64,000 nucleotides of DNA from Paraburkholderia sp. PREW-6R (lineage in GTDB: Bacteria; Pseudomonadota; Gammaproteobacteria; Burkholderiales; Burkholderiaceae). Numbering within the stretch: the first letter of the stretch is position 1; every line of letters starts with the position of its first letter. Under the pieces are notes generated by a model that saw nothing but the letters and a program-made list of their open reading frames with translations, was not told the origin of the DNA and did not search any database. Positions 1 to 11,956 of the stretch are shown piece by piece. The translations under genes were made by a program, and so were the position numbers. The stretch spans positions 434,001-498,000 of the forward strand of contig NZ_CP155074.1 in assembly GCF_039621805.1 (NCBI RefSeq), given 5' to 3'.

Positions 1-63
1 GCCGCTGCGGGCGATCGCGAGGAAGATGCGCACGTCGTCCCAGTCGGGCGTGAAGTCATTCAT
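1..63 (-). CDS. LysR-type regulator, N-terminal fragment (runs off left edge)
   Basis: Only the first 21 codons lie in the window. They read MNDFTPDWDDVRIFLAIARS, which is the start of the winged helix-turn-helix of LysR-type regulators (helix 1, the LRxFLAIA pattern). The gene faces away from the oxidoreductase at position 178, the usual divergent arrangement of a LysR regulator and its target, so it may control that gene. The start is an ATG read on the minus strand from position 63. Ligand and DNA site are not visible here. Confidence 0.75.
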   Translation of the reverse strand, partial: MNDFTPDWDDVRIFLAIARSG

Positions 64-177
64 GCGAGTCATTCATTTCTGTTTGCGTGCCGTGCGTAAG
101 TGTCGATTTACGTGCCTTTTCGCATGGACGATTATGCATGCATCGACTCGTCACAACCGCATTCGAAGGAAACGATC

Positions 178-1164
178 ATGTCCATGCAAGCGCTCGTTCT
201 TCACGAACACAATGGTCCGCTCAAACTCACTGAACTGGCCCGGCCCGAGGCCGCCAAAGGCGAAGTGCTAGTGCGCGTCGCCGCAAGCGGCCTGAACCCG
301 CTGGACGCAAAAATTCGCGCGGGCGCGGCAGGGCACGCGCGCCATCCGCTGCCGCTCGTGCTGGGGATCGACATGGCAGGCGTGGTGGCCGCGGTCGGCG
401 AGGGTGTGACCGCTTTCAAGGCAGGCGACGAAGTGTATGGGATGACCGGCGGCGTGGGTGGCATGCAGGGGTCGCTCGCCCAGTACGTGAGCGCCGATGC
501 GGATCTGCTCGCATTGAAGCCGTCCGGCCTTTCGATGCGCGAGGCGGCGGGGTTGCCGCTTGCGTTCATTACTGCGTATTCGGGCATTGTCGATCGCGCG
601 CATGTGCGAGCCGGCCAGACGGTGCTCGTACACGGCGGCGCGGGCGGCGTCGGGAATGTCGCCGTGCAATTGGCCAGAGCGCTCGGCGCGCACGTTTTCT
701 CGACGGTTAGCAAACGCGATTTCGACTTCGTCCTGGCGCTTGGCGCCACGCCGATCGACTACCGCGCGCAGACCGTCGAACAATACGTGGCGTCGGCCAC
801 CCAGGGTGTAGGCTTCGATCTGGTGGTCGATAACGTGGGCGGCGCGACGCTGGATGCGTCGTTCGCCGCGGTCAGACACTTCGGCCATGTGGTGAGTGCA
901 CTCGGTTGGGGCACGCACACGCTTGCGCCGCTTTCGTTTCGCGAAGCGACTTATTCCGGCGTGTTCACATTGGACGCGCTGCTTTCTGGCGAGCGCCGGG
1001 CGCACCATGGCGAAATGTTGCGCGTGGCCGCAGCCCTTGCTGGACAAGGCAAGCTTAAGCCGCGTATCGACCCACGACGCTTCGACTTGAGCACGGCGGA
1101 GCAGGCCTACACCGCACTTTCCGATGGCAGTGCGCGCGGCAAGATCGTGGTGGACGTGAACTGA
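178..1164 (+). CDS. MDR-superfamily quinone oxidoreductase / zinc-independent alcohol dehydrogenase-like protein
   Basis: A cytoplasmic NAD(P)H-dependent oxidoreductase of about 328 residues. The N-terminal half is the GroES-like fold (GIDMAGVVAAVGEGV, with GDEVYG following). The second half carries the Rossmann nucleotide-binding motif HGGAGGVGNVAVQLARALGA and later VDNVGGATLD. The zinc-ligand Cys/His set of true alcohol dehydrogenases is not apparent, which fits the quinone oxidoreductase branch. I chose the ATG at 178 because AAGGA lies 7 bases upstream; the open frame extends to 100 but without a ribosome site. Substrate unknown. It is divergent from the LysR fragment at the left edge. 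Confidence 0.85.
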   Translation: MSMQALVLHEHNGPLKLTELARPEAAKGEVLVRVAASGLNPLDAKIRAGAAGHARHPLPLVLGIDMAGVVAAVGEGVTAFKAGDEVYGMTGGVGGMQGSLAQYVSADADLLALKPSGLSMREAAGLPLAFITAYSGIVDRAHVRAGQTVLVHGGAGGVGNVAVQLARALGAHVFSTVSKRDFDFVLALGATPIDYRAQTVEQYVASATQGVGFDLVVDNVGGATLDASFAAVRHFGHVVSALGWGTHTLAPLSFREATYSGVFTLDALLSGERRAHHGEMLRVAAALAGQGKLKPRIDPRRFDLSTAEQAYTALSDGSARGKIVVDVN

Positions 1165-1212
1165 TCTTCTGTGGGCATGTATTTGCTCTCTTCGCCGTGG
1201 GCTCTTTGGCTA

Positions 1213-1974
1213 TCAGCCTTTCACCAGTCCGCCATCGACGATCAGATTCTGCCCAGTGACGGCGCGCGCCCACGGCGACAGGAAGAACAGCACGGCGTCC
1301 GCGAACTCTTCGGGGGTCGTCACGCGCCGCACCGGCGTGGAACTGGCGATGAGGTCGAACACGAACTCCGGGGTGGCCGCGCTGGCGTCGGTAGTGCGCA
1401 ACAGCCCTCCCGACACCATGTTGACGGTAACGCCGCTCGGGCCGAGATCGTGCGCAGCCGTGCGTGTCAGCGATAGCAACGCGGCTTTGGCCGCCGTGTA
1501 ATCGTGATACGGCACCACGGGATTCTGGAACAGATTCGTGCCGACATTGACGATGCGGCCAAAGCCACGCGCCCGCATGCCTGCCGCTGCCGCCTGAATC
1601 GTGTTGAGCGCGCCCTTGAGTGAGCCGTCCAGTTGTTGCTGGAAACGCGACCAGTCGATCGAATCGATTTGCGGGCGCGCGTCGCCGTCGAACTGAAAGT
1701 CAGCCAGCGCGTTGTTCACCACCGAGACTATCGGCTGCCCTGTCTTCGTCTGTGCAGTGTCGAACATACGCGCGACCGCTGCGGCGTCCGTGACGTCCGC
1801 CTGCAACGGCAGAACACGATCACCGAGTTCCTCCTTCAGCCCGAACGCGAGCTTCTGGCTCTTGTGATAGTTCACCACCACGCCTGCGCCTTCGCGCACC
1901 AGCGCCTTTGTGATTGCGGCGCCGAGACCCCGTGCGCCGCCTGTAACCAACACCCACTGTTCGGATAAAAGCAT
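1213..1974 (-). CDS. SDR-family oxidoreductase (3-oxoacyl-ACP reductase-like)
   Basis: A classical short-chain dehydrogenase of 253 residues. It shows the cofactor motif TGGARGLG near residue 11, the active-site Tyr/Lys as YTAAKAAL, and a C-terminal VTGQNLIVDGG typical of FabG-like enzymes. The usual NNAG motif reads VNNALADF, a modest departure. The start at 1974 is preceded by AAGGGAAA on the minus strand; the frame runs further upstream but without SDR similarity. It converges on the MDR gene with a 48-base gap. Substrate cannot be told from sequence. Confidence 0.85.
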   Translation of the reverse strand: MLLSEQWVLVTGGARGLGAAITKALVREGAGVVVNYHKSQKLAFGLKEELGDRVLPLQADVTDAAAVARMFDTAQTKTGQPIVSVVNNALADFQFDGDARPQIDSIDWSRFQQQLDGSLKGALNTIQAAAAGMRARGFGRIVNVGTNLFQNPVVPYHDYTAAKAALLSLTRTAAHDLGPSGVTVNMVSGGLLRTTDASAATPEFVFDLIASSTPVRRVTTPEEFADAVLFFLSPWARAVTGQNLIVDGGLVKG

Positions 1975-2627
1975 CTGATTTCCCTTGTTCGATGAAGCGA
2001 CGATGACCCTATTGTCACCGGAATCCACAGATCGGTCCGGTGATGTCTGTGGGATCGCCATCATTTGTGCGGATACGGATGCGCTGCTATGTGCGGCTTC
2101 GCGCAAACAGGATGAGTTATGGCGCGATGTCTTCGTGCATCTTTGCAGGCATTGTTGCGCGCGCATCTTTCGATTATCTGTCTTTCGGGTTTGAAGCGGC
2201 ATGACGGGACTGGTCTGGTTTTTGTTAATTTAGTTCGGGAAACTAATTGAACGACGGTCGTTTCCGCGTGGGTGAAGATAACCGGTAATTAGGAATATCC
2301 GGTGGATGGCTCGCGTTGTTAATAAGGGAAAAGCGCTGGCAGTCGCGCTTTGCGTGGGCTAGCGCACGGTATCCGAGTCGTGCTGCGCATAACTTCGACG
2401 TCCATCAGGCCTTGATGTGTCATCCAAAAAAATTTGGGCACATCCAGTCGTTTCTCCTGAGGCACGTCAGATCGGACCGGGATTTGGCGTGTGGGGAATG
2501 CCACACATCACGTCGATTTCCTGACGCGGGTGGCGCCGATTGGGCTTTGAAGATCTGTTTTTATCAGTGAACAAAGAAGCACTGAGTAATTGGACCGGTC
2601 TTTCGAGGATGTAGTTAGGAGAATGAA
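1975..2627. other. Intergenic region of about 650 bases
   Basis: Short open frames here have no recognisable protein content and no good ribosome sites. It holds the divergent promoters of the SDR gene and the Gly-rich gene. A small dyad GTGTGG/CCACAC sits at 2489-2506. An AGGAG ribosome site precedes the ATG at 2628. No terminator or repeat family was seen. Confidence 0.5.
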
Positions 2628-4904
<2,277 letters not shown>

Positions 4905-4912
4905 TTGACCTC

Positions 4913-4948
4913 GGCACGCGCCGGCCAGCAGAACGGCCGGCGCGTGCC
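4913..4948 (+). terminator. Strong hairpin after the Gly-rich gene
   Basis: A perfect 14-bp stem (GGCACGCGCCGGCC at 4913-4926 pairing with 4935-4948) and an 8-base loop, starting 9 bases after the stop. There is no T-run directly after it, so it may act as an mRNA 3' stabiliser or a Rho-assisted stop rather than a classical intrinsic terminator. Confidence 0.6.
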
Positions 4949-4962
4949 AAGTCGGCGGCATC

Positions 4963-4996
4963 CAAAAAAAACGAGCGGACGCCCAGCGCCGCTCGT
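4963..4996 (-). terminator. Intrinsic terminator of the pdeM/helicase operon
   Basis: Read on the minus strand: an 8-bp stem ACGAGCGG/CCGCTCGT with a 10-base loop followed at once by eight T residues. It lies 56 bases beyond the stop of the minus-strand phosphoesterase gene. Confidence 0.7.
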
Positions 4997-5051
4997 CCTC
5001 AACGCAGAACGAGAACCCCGGACATCCGGCAACTCGCATCAGCGTCTATCC

Positions 5052-5714
5052 TCACTGCACTACCTCGATCACCCTCTCCGGCACCACAAGATAGACGCGT
5101 TCGTTTGTCACTCGTCCATCTTCTCGCGCGCCACCGGTGAAGCTCCCAAAAGCCGGCAATACGCCACTCGCGACGCCAAACCGGAAGCATGGCACACGTA
5201 CCGAATCATTTCTTGTCCTGATCCGATAAACGGGATGTTCGTGTCCTGCGAGCGCATACGCATTCGCAATCCGCTGCGGGTAATGACATAAGGCCCACGG
5301 CCCGATACGCCACGGCTCCTGCACCGTTTCGATATTGAGGCAGTCCGGCAACGCACCCGCATGCCGATCGTGATTGCCTTCGACCAGCACGACACGCAGC
5401 GAGGGATGTCTCGCGCGCCACGTTTGCAGCGCGTTGAGCGTCTCCTTCGCATTTGCCTCTCGCGCGTGCAGCAGATCTCCGAGGAATACGAGCATGGCCG
5501 GCTCGAATTCGGAGATCAGCATGTCGAGCCGCTGTAAATTATCCGCGTTCGAACCCACCGGCACAGGAATGCCGCGAGCGCGAAAGACCGCGTCCTTGCC
5601 GAAATGCGCATCGGCGACGAATAACGTGCGCAGTACTGGATCGAAAGCGGCACGCAAACTCGACAGCACGAGCCGGTGCCCTGCAAGAACAATCTCGAGC
5701 GAAGCGGCCCTCAT
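5052..5714 (-). CDS. pdeM: Ligase-associated DNA damage response phosphoesterase/endonuclease PdeM
   Basis: 220-residue calcineurin-like metallophosphoesterase. The metal-binding motifs are all present in order: DAHFGK (about residue 35), GDLLHAR, GNHDRH and GHEHPV. Family knowledge: PdeM travels with an Lhr-type helicase, an ATP-dependent DNA ligase and a beta-CASP exonuclease in a bacterial DNA repair cluster. Here its ATG overlaps the helicase stop by four bases (ATGA), so translation is coupled. Ligase and exonuclease genes are not adjacent in this window. Specificity (nuclease versus phosphodiesterase) cannot be settled by sequence alone. Confidence 0.87.
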   Translation of the reverse strand: MRAASLEIVLAGHRLVLSSLRAAFDPVLRTLFVADAHFGKDAVFRARGIPVPVGSNADNLQRLDMLISEFEPAMLVFLGDLLHAREANAKETLNALQTWRARHPSLRVVLVEGNHDRHAGALPDCLNIETVQEPWRIGPWALCHYPQRIANAYALAGHEHPVYRIRTRNDSVRVPCFRFGVASGVLPAFGSFTGGAREDGRVTNERVYLVVPERVIEVVQ

Positions 5715-8362
5715 ACGCGCGCAGCCTTTTCGAGTTCGGCCAGCATCCGCTCGACGCGGTCCGCGAGCTTCTCCGTACTCACTTTCTCGCGCAGACGCCC
5801 GACAATGAGCGGAAACGCAAACGGTGTTGGCTTCTTTGGCCGCGTGACGACCACCTGGCTGGTATTCATGCGTTCCAGCGCAATGCGGATTCGCTGCGCG
5901 TCGAGTTCCTGCAGCAGTACTTCTGTATCGGCCTGATTGAGCAATAGATTATCGCTGTCGTGATTGCGGAAGATTTCATAGAAAAGACCGCTGGAAGCCT
6001 GCAGTTGGCGCGCGCTTTTCTGCTGCCCTGGATGCCCTTGAAACACGAGGCCGGACACTCGCGCAATTTCGCGGAAACGCCGCAACGATAGCTCCGATGA
6101 ATTGAGGCTCGCCAGAATGTCGTGATCCAGTTCGTTGGGAGAGAAAAGGCCTCGGCCAATTTCCCCTTCCCAGTCGAATGGTTGCGCGGACAACAACTCG
6201 AAACCGTAGTCGTTCATCGAAATGGAGAACGTGCCGGGCTTCTCGCGCGCCACTCGCCATGCGAGTAATGCACCGAGACCAATGTGCGCTGTGCGTCCGG
6301 CAAACGGATAGCAAAAGAAGTGGTGACCCTCGCGGGATTTCACCAATTCCACGACGAGCACACCCGGTTCGGGCAGCACGGACCACTTCTGCTGTAATTC
6401 GAGCAGCGGGCGCACCGCGCGCATTTCCGGTTCGTCATAATTGCCGTGTGCTGCGCGGGCCAGCATGTCGAGCGTCGCGTCGGCCAGTTCGGACGAAAGT
6501 GGCATCCGGCTTCCCGCCCATTGCGGCATTGCTCCGCGTGATGTCGTCGCGCGCCGCACCCATGCCGTCATATCCTGCACGCGGATCAGTTCGAGTGCGC
6601 GTCCGCCGAATGTGAAAATGTCACCCGGCTTGAGCCGCGAAATAAACGATTCCTCGATTGCGCCGATGCGGCCGCCTGACAGATACGCCACGTTCAGCGT
6701 GCCATTCGCGACGATCGTGCCAATGTTGTTGCGATGCCGGCGCACCAGGTCGTCGCGCGGCACGCGGTACTGCCCATCGCTTTCACGCACCACGCGATGG
6801 TAGTCGGGGTACGCGCGCAGCGATGTGCCGCCGCCCTCCACGAAAGCGAGTGCCCAGTCGAACTCCGCTTGCGTCAGATATCGATAGGCATACGTCCCGC
6901 GAATCTCCTTATAAAGTTCATCTGGATCGAAGCCGCCTCCGATCGCCACCGTGACGAGATGCTGGACCAGTACGTCGAACGGCTTGTCCGGCATATCGCG
7001 GCCTTCGATCTGCCGCTTCTCCACCGCCTCGCGCGCGGCAGCCGCCTCGACGAGTTCGAGCGCATGCGTGGGGACGATCGTGACACGCGACGGCCGCCCA
7101 GGTGCGTGGCCCGAACGCCCAGCGCGTTGCATCAGACGCGCGACACCTTTGGGGGAGCCGATCTGAAATACGCGCTCCACCGGCAGAAAATCCACACCGA
7201 GATCGAGACTCGATGTACACACAACCACTTTCAGCAGCCCACTCTTGAGACCACGCTCTACCCATTCACGGACTTCCTGATCGAGCGAACCGTGATGCAG
7301 CGCAATCAGACCTGCCCATTCGGGCCGCGCTTCCAGCAGCGCCTGATACCAGACTTCGCATTGCGAGCGTGTATTGGTGAACACGAGCGATGTCTGCGCA
7401 TCTCCAATAGCGTCGGCAACGGCTTCGACCTGGCGCATCCCCATATGGCCGCCCCATGGAAAGCGCTCGATCGTATCCGGTATCACCGTGTCGACGATCA
7501 GCGCTTTCGGCAACGCGCCGTGAACACTGACACGCGGTGTCTGCACCGGCGCAAGCAGAACCTCGGCTGCAAAAGGCAGGTTGCCGAGCGTTGCCGACAG
7601 GCCCCATACCTGCAGCCCTGGCCGCCAGTGCGCGAGGCGCGCGAGCGCGAGCTGTGTTTGCGTGCCTCGCTTGTTGCCGAGCAGTTCATGCCATTCATCG
7701 ACGATGACGAGTCGCACATGCGACAGCACCTCACGCGCGTCGGGCCTCGTCAGGATCAGCGACAGGCTTTCGGGTGTCGTGACGAGCGCCGACGGCATGC
7801 GCCGGTTCTGCCGTGCGCGTTCGGCCGACGACGTGTCGCCAGTTCGCAGTCCGACGCTCCACGGCACGGCAAGTTCGGTTGCCGAGCTTTGCAAGGCGCG
7901 GGCGGTGTCGGCGGCGAGCGCGCGCATTGGCGTAATCCACAGGACCGTAAGCGGTTCTGGCTGCGTGCGCGGCGTGCGCCGTTGCTTCGGCGCAGAGTTC
8001 GGCTGTTCCGAGAAGGCGGCCAGTGCGCCGAACCAGACAGCCCAGGTTTTGCCGGCACCGGTCGTCGCGTGAAGCAGACCGCTCGCGCCGCGACCGATTT
8101 CGCGCCACACATCGCGTTGAAATTTAAAGGGCTGCCAGTGGCGCCCCTCGAACCACTCGGCAAGCCTTTCTTTGAATGGCCGGCCAGCAGCGGCTTCGTC
8201 GAGCTTGAACGCAATGGGCTCGAACGCCGGCTCGCGCGCATCGAGCCGCGCCTGCTGTGCGCGACTGCGCGGGATCCGGCGCGGGCGCGGCGCGCGGCGC
8301 CTCTCGCGTGCAACCGGAGACGCGCCTGTCGGGTCCTCGTCGGGATCGGGCGGGTTATTCAT
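5711..8362 (-). CDS. Ligase-associated DNA damage response DEXH-box helicase (Lhr family)
   Basis: 883 residues, a superfamily 2 helicase. Motifs visible: Walker A ATTGAGKT (about residues 99-106), Walker [12 protein letters not shown] (DEWH box), motif [11 protein letters not shown], motif [12 protein letters not shown], followed by the long Lhr-type C-terminal region. The N-terminal roughly 45 residues are Arg/Pro-rich and probably disordered. It is the first gene of a two-gene operon with pdeM. Role by family: ATP-driven 3'-5' translocation on DNA during repair. The ribosome site is weak (CGGTGA before the ATG). Confidence 0.87.
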   Translation of the reverse strand: MNNPPDPDEDPTGASPVARERRRAPRPRRIPRSRAQQARLDAREPAFEPIAFKLDEAAAGRPFKERLAEWFEGRHWQPFKFQRDVWREIGRGASGLLHATTGAGKTWAVWFGALAAFSEQPNSAPKQRRTPRTQPEPLTVLWITPMRALAADTARALQSSATELAVPWSVGLRTGDTSSAERARQNRRMPSALVTTPESLSLILTRPDAREVLSHVRLVIVDEWHELLGNKRGTQTQLALARLAHWRPGLQVWGLSATLGNLPFAAEVLLAPVQTPRVSVHGALPKALIVDTVIPDTIERFPWGGHMGMRQVEAVADAIGDAQTSLVFTNTRSQCEVWYQALLEARPEWAGLIALHHGSLDQEVREWVERGLKSGLLKVVVCTSSLDLGVDFLPVERVFQIGSPKGVARLMQRAGRSGHAPGRPSRVTIVPTHALELVEAAAAREAVEKRQIEGRDMPDKPFDVLVQHLVTVAIGGGFDPDELYKEIRGTYAYRYLTQAEFDWALAFVEGGGTSLRAYPDYHRVVRESDGQYRVPRDDLVRRHRNNIGTIVANGTLNVAYLSGGRIGAIEESFISRLKPGDIFTFGGRALELIRVQDMTAWVRRATTSRGAMPQWAGSRMPLSSELADATLDMLARAAHGNYDEPEMRAVRPLLELQQKWSVLPEPGVLVVELVKSREGHHFFCYPFAGRTAHIGLGALLAWRVAREKPGTFSISMNDYGFELLSAQPFDWEGEIGRGLFSPNELDHDILASLNSSELSLRRFREIARVSGLVFQGHPGQQKSARQLQASSGLFYEIFRNHDSDNLLLNQADTEVLLQELDAQRIRIALERMNTSQVVVTRPKKPTPFAFPLIVGRLREKVSTEKLADRVERMLAELEKAARV

Positions 8363-8743
8363 TTCACCGTGTCTTGGAAACCGTTATTGAATTGCTCTTC
8401 AGGAGGTACCTACGAGCGCGTGCTAGCGCGCTCACTCTACGAGTGGACCGATCAATTGCGCTTCTGGTTCACCATCACATCTTCTCATTTACGCCGACGC
8501 TGCAGTCTGTATCTGCAACATCCGTCGCCGGATAGCAGCCGCTGCTTTTCAGTGAAACGGTCGAATTGACCGGGAATGCCGCAGGCTGCCATGCAAGAAG
8601 TAGCGGTTTTTCCCGAGCATTCACAAGAAGTAGGAGTCTCGCCCGATCGTCGACGTCCACGAGGATCAGACTGCACGTCCATTGCAATGAGCGCGGGAAG
8701 CGATCCGTTACAATGACACCCATCACCCCACTGGAGACGTCAT
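8363..8743. other. Intergenic region between divergent helicase and FKBP genes
   Basis: Divergent promoter region of about 380 bases. A 7-bp inverted repeat GAGCGCG/CGCGCTC lies at 8414-8433. No convincing ORF; the short frames lack ribosome sites. Confidence 0.4.
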
Positions 8744-9145
8744 TTGAAATCCATCGTTGCTTTGGTCGCTGCCGCGGTTCTTTCCTCGACAGCAATGGCT
8801 GCCGCGCCCACCACTGAGAAGCTGCCTTCTGGCGTGATCGTCGAACACCTGGTTCAGGGCACGGGTGCGCAACCGGCGGCGGACGACGTCGTGAAGGTCA
8901 ACTACCGAGGCACATTGTCCAACGGCACCGAGTTCGACAGCTCTGCCAAACACGGTGGACCGGCCACTTTCCCGCTGAACCGCGTCATCCCCTGCTGGAC
9001 GCAAGGCGTGCAAACAATGAAGGTGGGCGGCAAAGCCAAGCTCACCTGCCCGGCGGCTACGGCTTACGGTGAACGTGGTGTCGGCCCGATTCCGCCGAAT
9101 AGCGAGTTGACGTTCGAGGTCGAACTCGTCGGCATCGGCAAATAA
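8744..9145 (+). CDS. Periplasmic FKBP-type peptidyl-prolyl cis-trans isomerase
   Basis: 133 residues. A cleavable signal peptide (MKSIVALVAAAVLSSTAMA) is followed by a single FKBP domain: VKVNYRGTLSNGTEFDSS, then GWxQG-like CWTQGVQTM and the closing AYGERGVGPIPPNSELTFEV. It would accelerate proline isomerisation during folding of exported proteins. The start codon is TTG, with GGAG eight bases upstream; no ATG gives an intact signal peptide. Single gene, ended by a clear terminator at 9168. Confidence 0.9.
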   Translation: MKSIVALVAAAVLSSTAMAAAPTTEKLPSGVIVEHLVQGTGAQPAADDVVKVNYRGTLSNGTEFDSSAKHGGPATFPLNRVIPCWTQGVQTMKVGGKAKLTCPAATAYGERGVGPIPPNSELTFEVELVGIGK

Positions 9146-9167
9146 GCGGATGCGATGTATGAGCAAG

Positions 9168-9200
9168 AACCCCGCTTGCGCTACGGCAGCGGGGTTTTTT
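9168..9200 (+). terminator. Intrinsic terminator of the FKBP gene
   Basis: 9-bp stem AACCCCGCT/AGCGGGGTT with an 11-base loop, running straight into six T residues. Confidence 0.85.
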
Positions 9201-9250
9201 GTTTATTCTTTGCGTAACTCCGCAATCATGTACGCATCGAGCGACGCGTT

Positions 9251-9718
9251 ATGGTGACAAAAACAGCCAGTCCGCCCGTGCAGGTGGCGACCATCGGCTT
9301 CACCAATAAAACGGCGGAAAGTTTTTTCGATCTTCTCAAACGCGCACATGTACGCACGGTTCTGGATGTGCGCCTGAACAATACGTCACAGCTGGCGGGC
9401 TTCGCAAAGAAACAGGACCTGCCGTTCTTTCTCGAGAATCTGTGCAACGCCGCCTATGTCGAGCTGCCTGAGCTTGCGCCCGAGCCGTCGCTCCTGAAGC
9501 GTTACCGGGCCAAGGAGCTAACGTGGAAAGATTACGAAGCGGCCTACCTCGACCTGATTGCCAGGCGCCGCGTAGAAAGCAGCCTGGACGCCGACATGTT
9601 CCGCTCGGCATGCCTGCTTTGCAGTGAACATTTACCCCATCATTGTCATCGCCGGAGTGCACTTGAATACCTGAATGCGCACTGGAACGGCAAGCTTCAG
9701 ATTTCTCACCTGACTTGA
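9251..9718 (+). CDS. DUF488 domain protein
   Basis: 155 residues, full length for the family. It has the N-terminal TIGFTNKTAESFFDLL, the LDVRLNN segment and the C-terminal CLLCSEHLPHHCHR motif whose Cys/His residues are the family hallmark and might bind a metal or act catalytically. Biochemical role of DUF488 is not established. No strong ribosome site precedes the ATG. Tail-to-tail with the small membrane protein gene downstream, 10 bases apart. Confidence 0.8.
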   Translation: MVTKTASPPVQVATIGFTNKTAESFFDLLKRAHVRTVLDVRLNNTSQLAGFAKKQDLPFFLENLCNAAYVELPELAPEPSLLKRYRAKELTWKDYEAAYLDLIARRRVESSLDADMFRSACLLCSEHLPHHCHRRSALEYLNAHWNGKLQISHLT

Positions 9719-9728
9719 TGCGATACGG

Positions 9729-9959
9729 CTACTCGGCAGGTGCGAACAGCATTGACACATAAAGAATCGTGGAGACCACGATTATGCCTACGCCCACGAG
9801 TACCTTGGTGCGATTGAATTCGAGGCCGCCGTTTATCACAACGCCGATTCCCGCGACCGACGTAAGCGTACCGATCGTGGCCAGCAACACGTGAATCTTG
9901 CTGCGGATCAGCTTACGGCGCTCCGGGGATGCGTCTTCTTTCCATTTGTCGAGCTTCAT
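9729..9959 (-). CDS. Small two-helix membrane protein, unknown function
   Basis: 76 residues. A charged N-terminus (MKLDKWKEDASPERRK) is followed by two hydrophobic segments, roughly residues 24-46 and 53-73, each long enough to span the membrane. AAAGGATG sits before the ATG on the minus strand, which supports translation. I do not recognise a family. The charge pattern suggests an N-in/C-in hairpin. Confidence 0.65.
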   Translation of the reverse strand: MKLDKWKEDASPERRKLIRSKIHVLLATIGTLTSVAGIGVVINGGLEFNRTKVLVGVGIIVVSTILYVSMLFAPAE

Positions 9960-10498
9960 TCAGACATCCTTTCAGTCGGGCGCGCGGTGGGTTAAAGACA
10001 GCAACCAGGCATACTGCGCGATATCACGCTTCGCAACGATGAGCGTTGCCGAACGAAGAATAAATGAACGCTGGTGAAGTGCAAATATATAACTTTAAAA
10101 ACTGAAATTTCTGCCTTTGCGCGGCTTTCGCATCGCAGGTCCGACAAAAGCCGGCCATTCAGTCGCGTCGTGCCTTGCTCTGGAAGCCAGCTAAGCCAGC
10201 GCGCAGACAGTCAGTTCTTTAGAGCGCGTGAACAGCGGGCGCAGCCTGCTCATCCTTTGCTGTAAGGATTGGCGGCCGGTGCAGGCTATTTCCCGCCGCG
10301 TGTTTTGGCTAGCAGCAGGGGAAGTTTTCGCCGCTCCATCCAGCTTTCTATAGCCGACAACGCGTTTAAAGACGCTCGAGTATTAAAAAATTGATGCTGG
10401 GTCCTTTGAATCTTCGAATGCTTGCCTATAGTAGAAGCGACTATCGCCGCGACGCACAGCGCCGGTCTTCTCTTGATGCCAATGACGGGGAATCGAAA
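9960..10498. other. Intergenic region of about 540 bases with an AT-rich island
   Basis: The stretch near 10078-10115 (AAATATATAACTTTAAAAACTG) is unusually AT-rich for this GC-rich genome and could be a promoter or an H-NS-type binding site; a second AT-rich patch lies at about 10380-10395. TATAGT at about 10428 could be the -10 of the next gene. The short ORFs here have no recognisable content. Confidence 0.4.
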
Positions 10499-10837
10499 AT
10501 GACGCCATCGAATGCCGTGAACTATCAGTCCCAGTCCTGTACGCCGATTTCGCTACAAACTCTGGCCAGCTATCTCGAACTGGCGCTCGACGAAGGGGAA
10601 AGTGTCGTGCTGATGCGTGTGGGGACGCATGTGCGCAGCGTGTATGTCGGCGATCCGTCAGGTGCACTCGACGCATTGGCTGATCTCGGCGTGGTGGTCG
10701 CATCGCAGGCGGACGAAATGCTTGCATTGACCCGCCTCGGCCTGAACCGGATAACCGCCGGAGAGCAACAGTACCGTTTCATGCGCAGCGTTCGATACAT
10801 CGCCGATCGTCAGGCGGTTGTATTTACGCCGATTTGA
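10499..10837 (+). CDS. Hypothetical protein, 112 residues
   Basis: Starts MTPSNAVNYQSQ; the ATG at 10499 is preceded by GGGGAA at a good distance, so the longer open frame from 10391 is not needed. The protein is soluble and mixed in character, with a middle segment GESVVLMRVGTHVRSVYV of beta type and a helical second half. No cysteine pair apart from one Cys near residue 14, no signal peptide, no known motif. Function unknown. It precedes the H-NS gene in the same direction, 217 bases away. Confidence 0.6.
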   Translation: MTPSNAVNYQSQSCTPISLQTLASYLELALDEGESVVLMRVGTHVRSVYVGDPSGALDALADLGVVVASQADEMLALTRLGLNRITAGEQQYRFMRSVRYIADRQAVVFTPI

Positions 10838-11054
10838 GTGCCGGCAGTGAATTGGAAAGACAAAAGAAGTTCAGGAAGGAAAGAGAAAGAAAGAGAAAGT
10901 AAAGAGCATCGCCTGGCCGGTCGAGGAGTCGAAAGGTTCGTACTCCACCAGATAGGCGTAAAACGCGACACCCGTGTATTTTGGGCCGCGCAAACCTGCC
11001 TTTCTTCAGTCATTCATGGCATAGTTCGATCGATTCCCACATAAGGAGCAATCA

Positions 11055-11933
11055 ATGCCCACGTTAGAGCAAATCCAAGCAAAGCTGAAAAAGCTCCAGG
11101 CACAAGCCGACGTCCTTATTGCCAGAAAGGCGCAAGTCGCGGTCGATCAGATTCGTGATCTGATGCTCAAGCATGGCCTGACCACAGCGGACATCGAAGC
11201 CAGCGCGAAAGCCAGGCGCACTTTGCGAGGACTGAATGGCCATGCCAGCGCAAAAGTTGCGAAAGCGGGCAAGGCGTCGCCGAAATATCGCGATCACAAA
11301 ACCGGCGCAACCTGGACAGGCCATGGCCGCGCGCCGGCATGGATTGCCAGCGTGAAAGACCGCACTCAATTTCTGATCGAAGGCGCGAGTGCATCGACGT
11401 CTGCGGCAAAAGCCGGTGTCACGGCAACGAAACGTGGCAAAGGTCAGCCAAAAGGCGCGCAGCCGGCCAAGTATCTGAATCCGAAAACCGGTGCGACCTG
11501 GAGTGGGCGCGGTCCGGCGCCGGCATGGCTCGCATCGGTGAGAGACCGCAGCCGATTTCTGATCGACAGCGCGATGGCAGCAACCGGCGATACGGGTCAG
11601 AAGGTGGCGACGAGGGCTGCAGCGAAGGCCGGCAACACGAAGGCGGCAGCAACCAGCGGCGCGGTAAGCAAGAAGGCCTCTGCAAAGAAGGTGGTAGCCA
11701 GGAAGGCAGTAGCAAAGAAAGCCGCCAGGACAGTTACCGCCAGTAAGGCCTCTACGGCAGCACGTCAAGTAACCGCCACGAAAAGCGCGGCGAGTCCGGC
11801 CGCAAAGAAAGCTTCCGCAAAATCCACGGCCGTAAAAACGCCCCGTAAGTCGCCGGGTCGCAAGGCAGCCGCAAAAGCCGCGACGCCGGCCACGCCCGCA
11901 CCGGAAGCCTCCTCGACGCAAGCCGGCGCATAA
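11055..11933 (+). CDS. H-NS family nucleoid protein with two DNA-binding motifs and a Lys/Ala-rich tail
   Basis: 292 residues, about three times the size of common Burkholderia H-NS proteins (near 100). Residues 1-60 are the helical oligomerisation region. Two H-NS C-terminal motifs follow: TWTGHGRAPAW (about 87-97) and TWSGRGPAPAW (about 148-158), each preceded by KTGA and followed by a similar SVxDRxxFLI. Residues 180-292 are a histone H1-like tail rich in AAKKA. It should bind AT-rich or bent DNA as a silencer or architectural protein. AAGGAG lies before the ATG. Such fusions are known in Burkholderiales, but double motifs are less common in my experience. Confidence 0.9.
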   Translation: MPTLEQIQAKLKKLQAQADVLIARKAQVAVDQIRDLMLKHGLTTADIEASAKARRTLRGLNGHASAKVAKAGKASPKYRDHKTGATWTGHGRAPAWIASVKDRTQFLIEGASASTSAAKAGVTATKRGKGQPKGAQPAKYLNPKTGATWSGRGPAPAWLASVRDRSRFLIDSAMAATGDTGQKVATRAAAKAGNTKAAATSGAVSKKASAKKVVARKAVAKKAARTVTASKASTAARQVTATKSAASPAAKKASAKSTAVKTPRKSPGRKAAAKAATPATPAPEASSTQAGA

Positions 11934-11956
11934 CGCGCACTGGAGTAATGAAGTAA

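Noticed and set aside
6734..8569. Plus-strand ORF of 611 codons opposite the helicase gene
   Set aside because: No family motif, unusual His/Arg/Cys composition, and lies entirely over a well-supported helicase.
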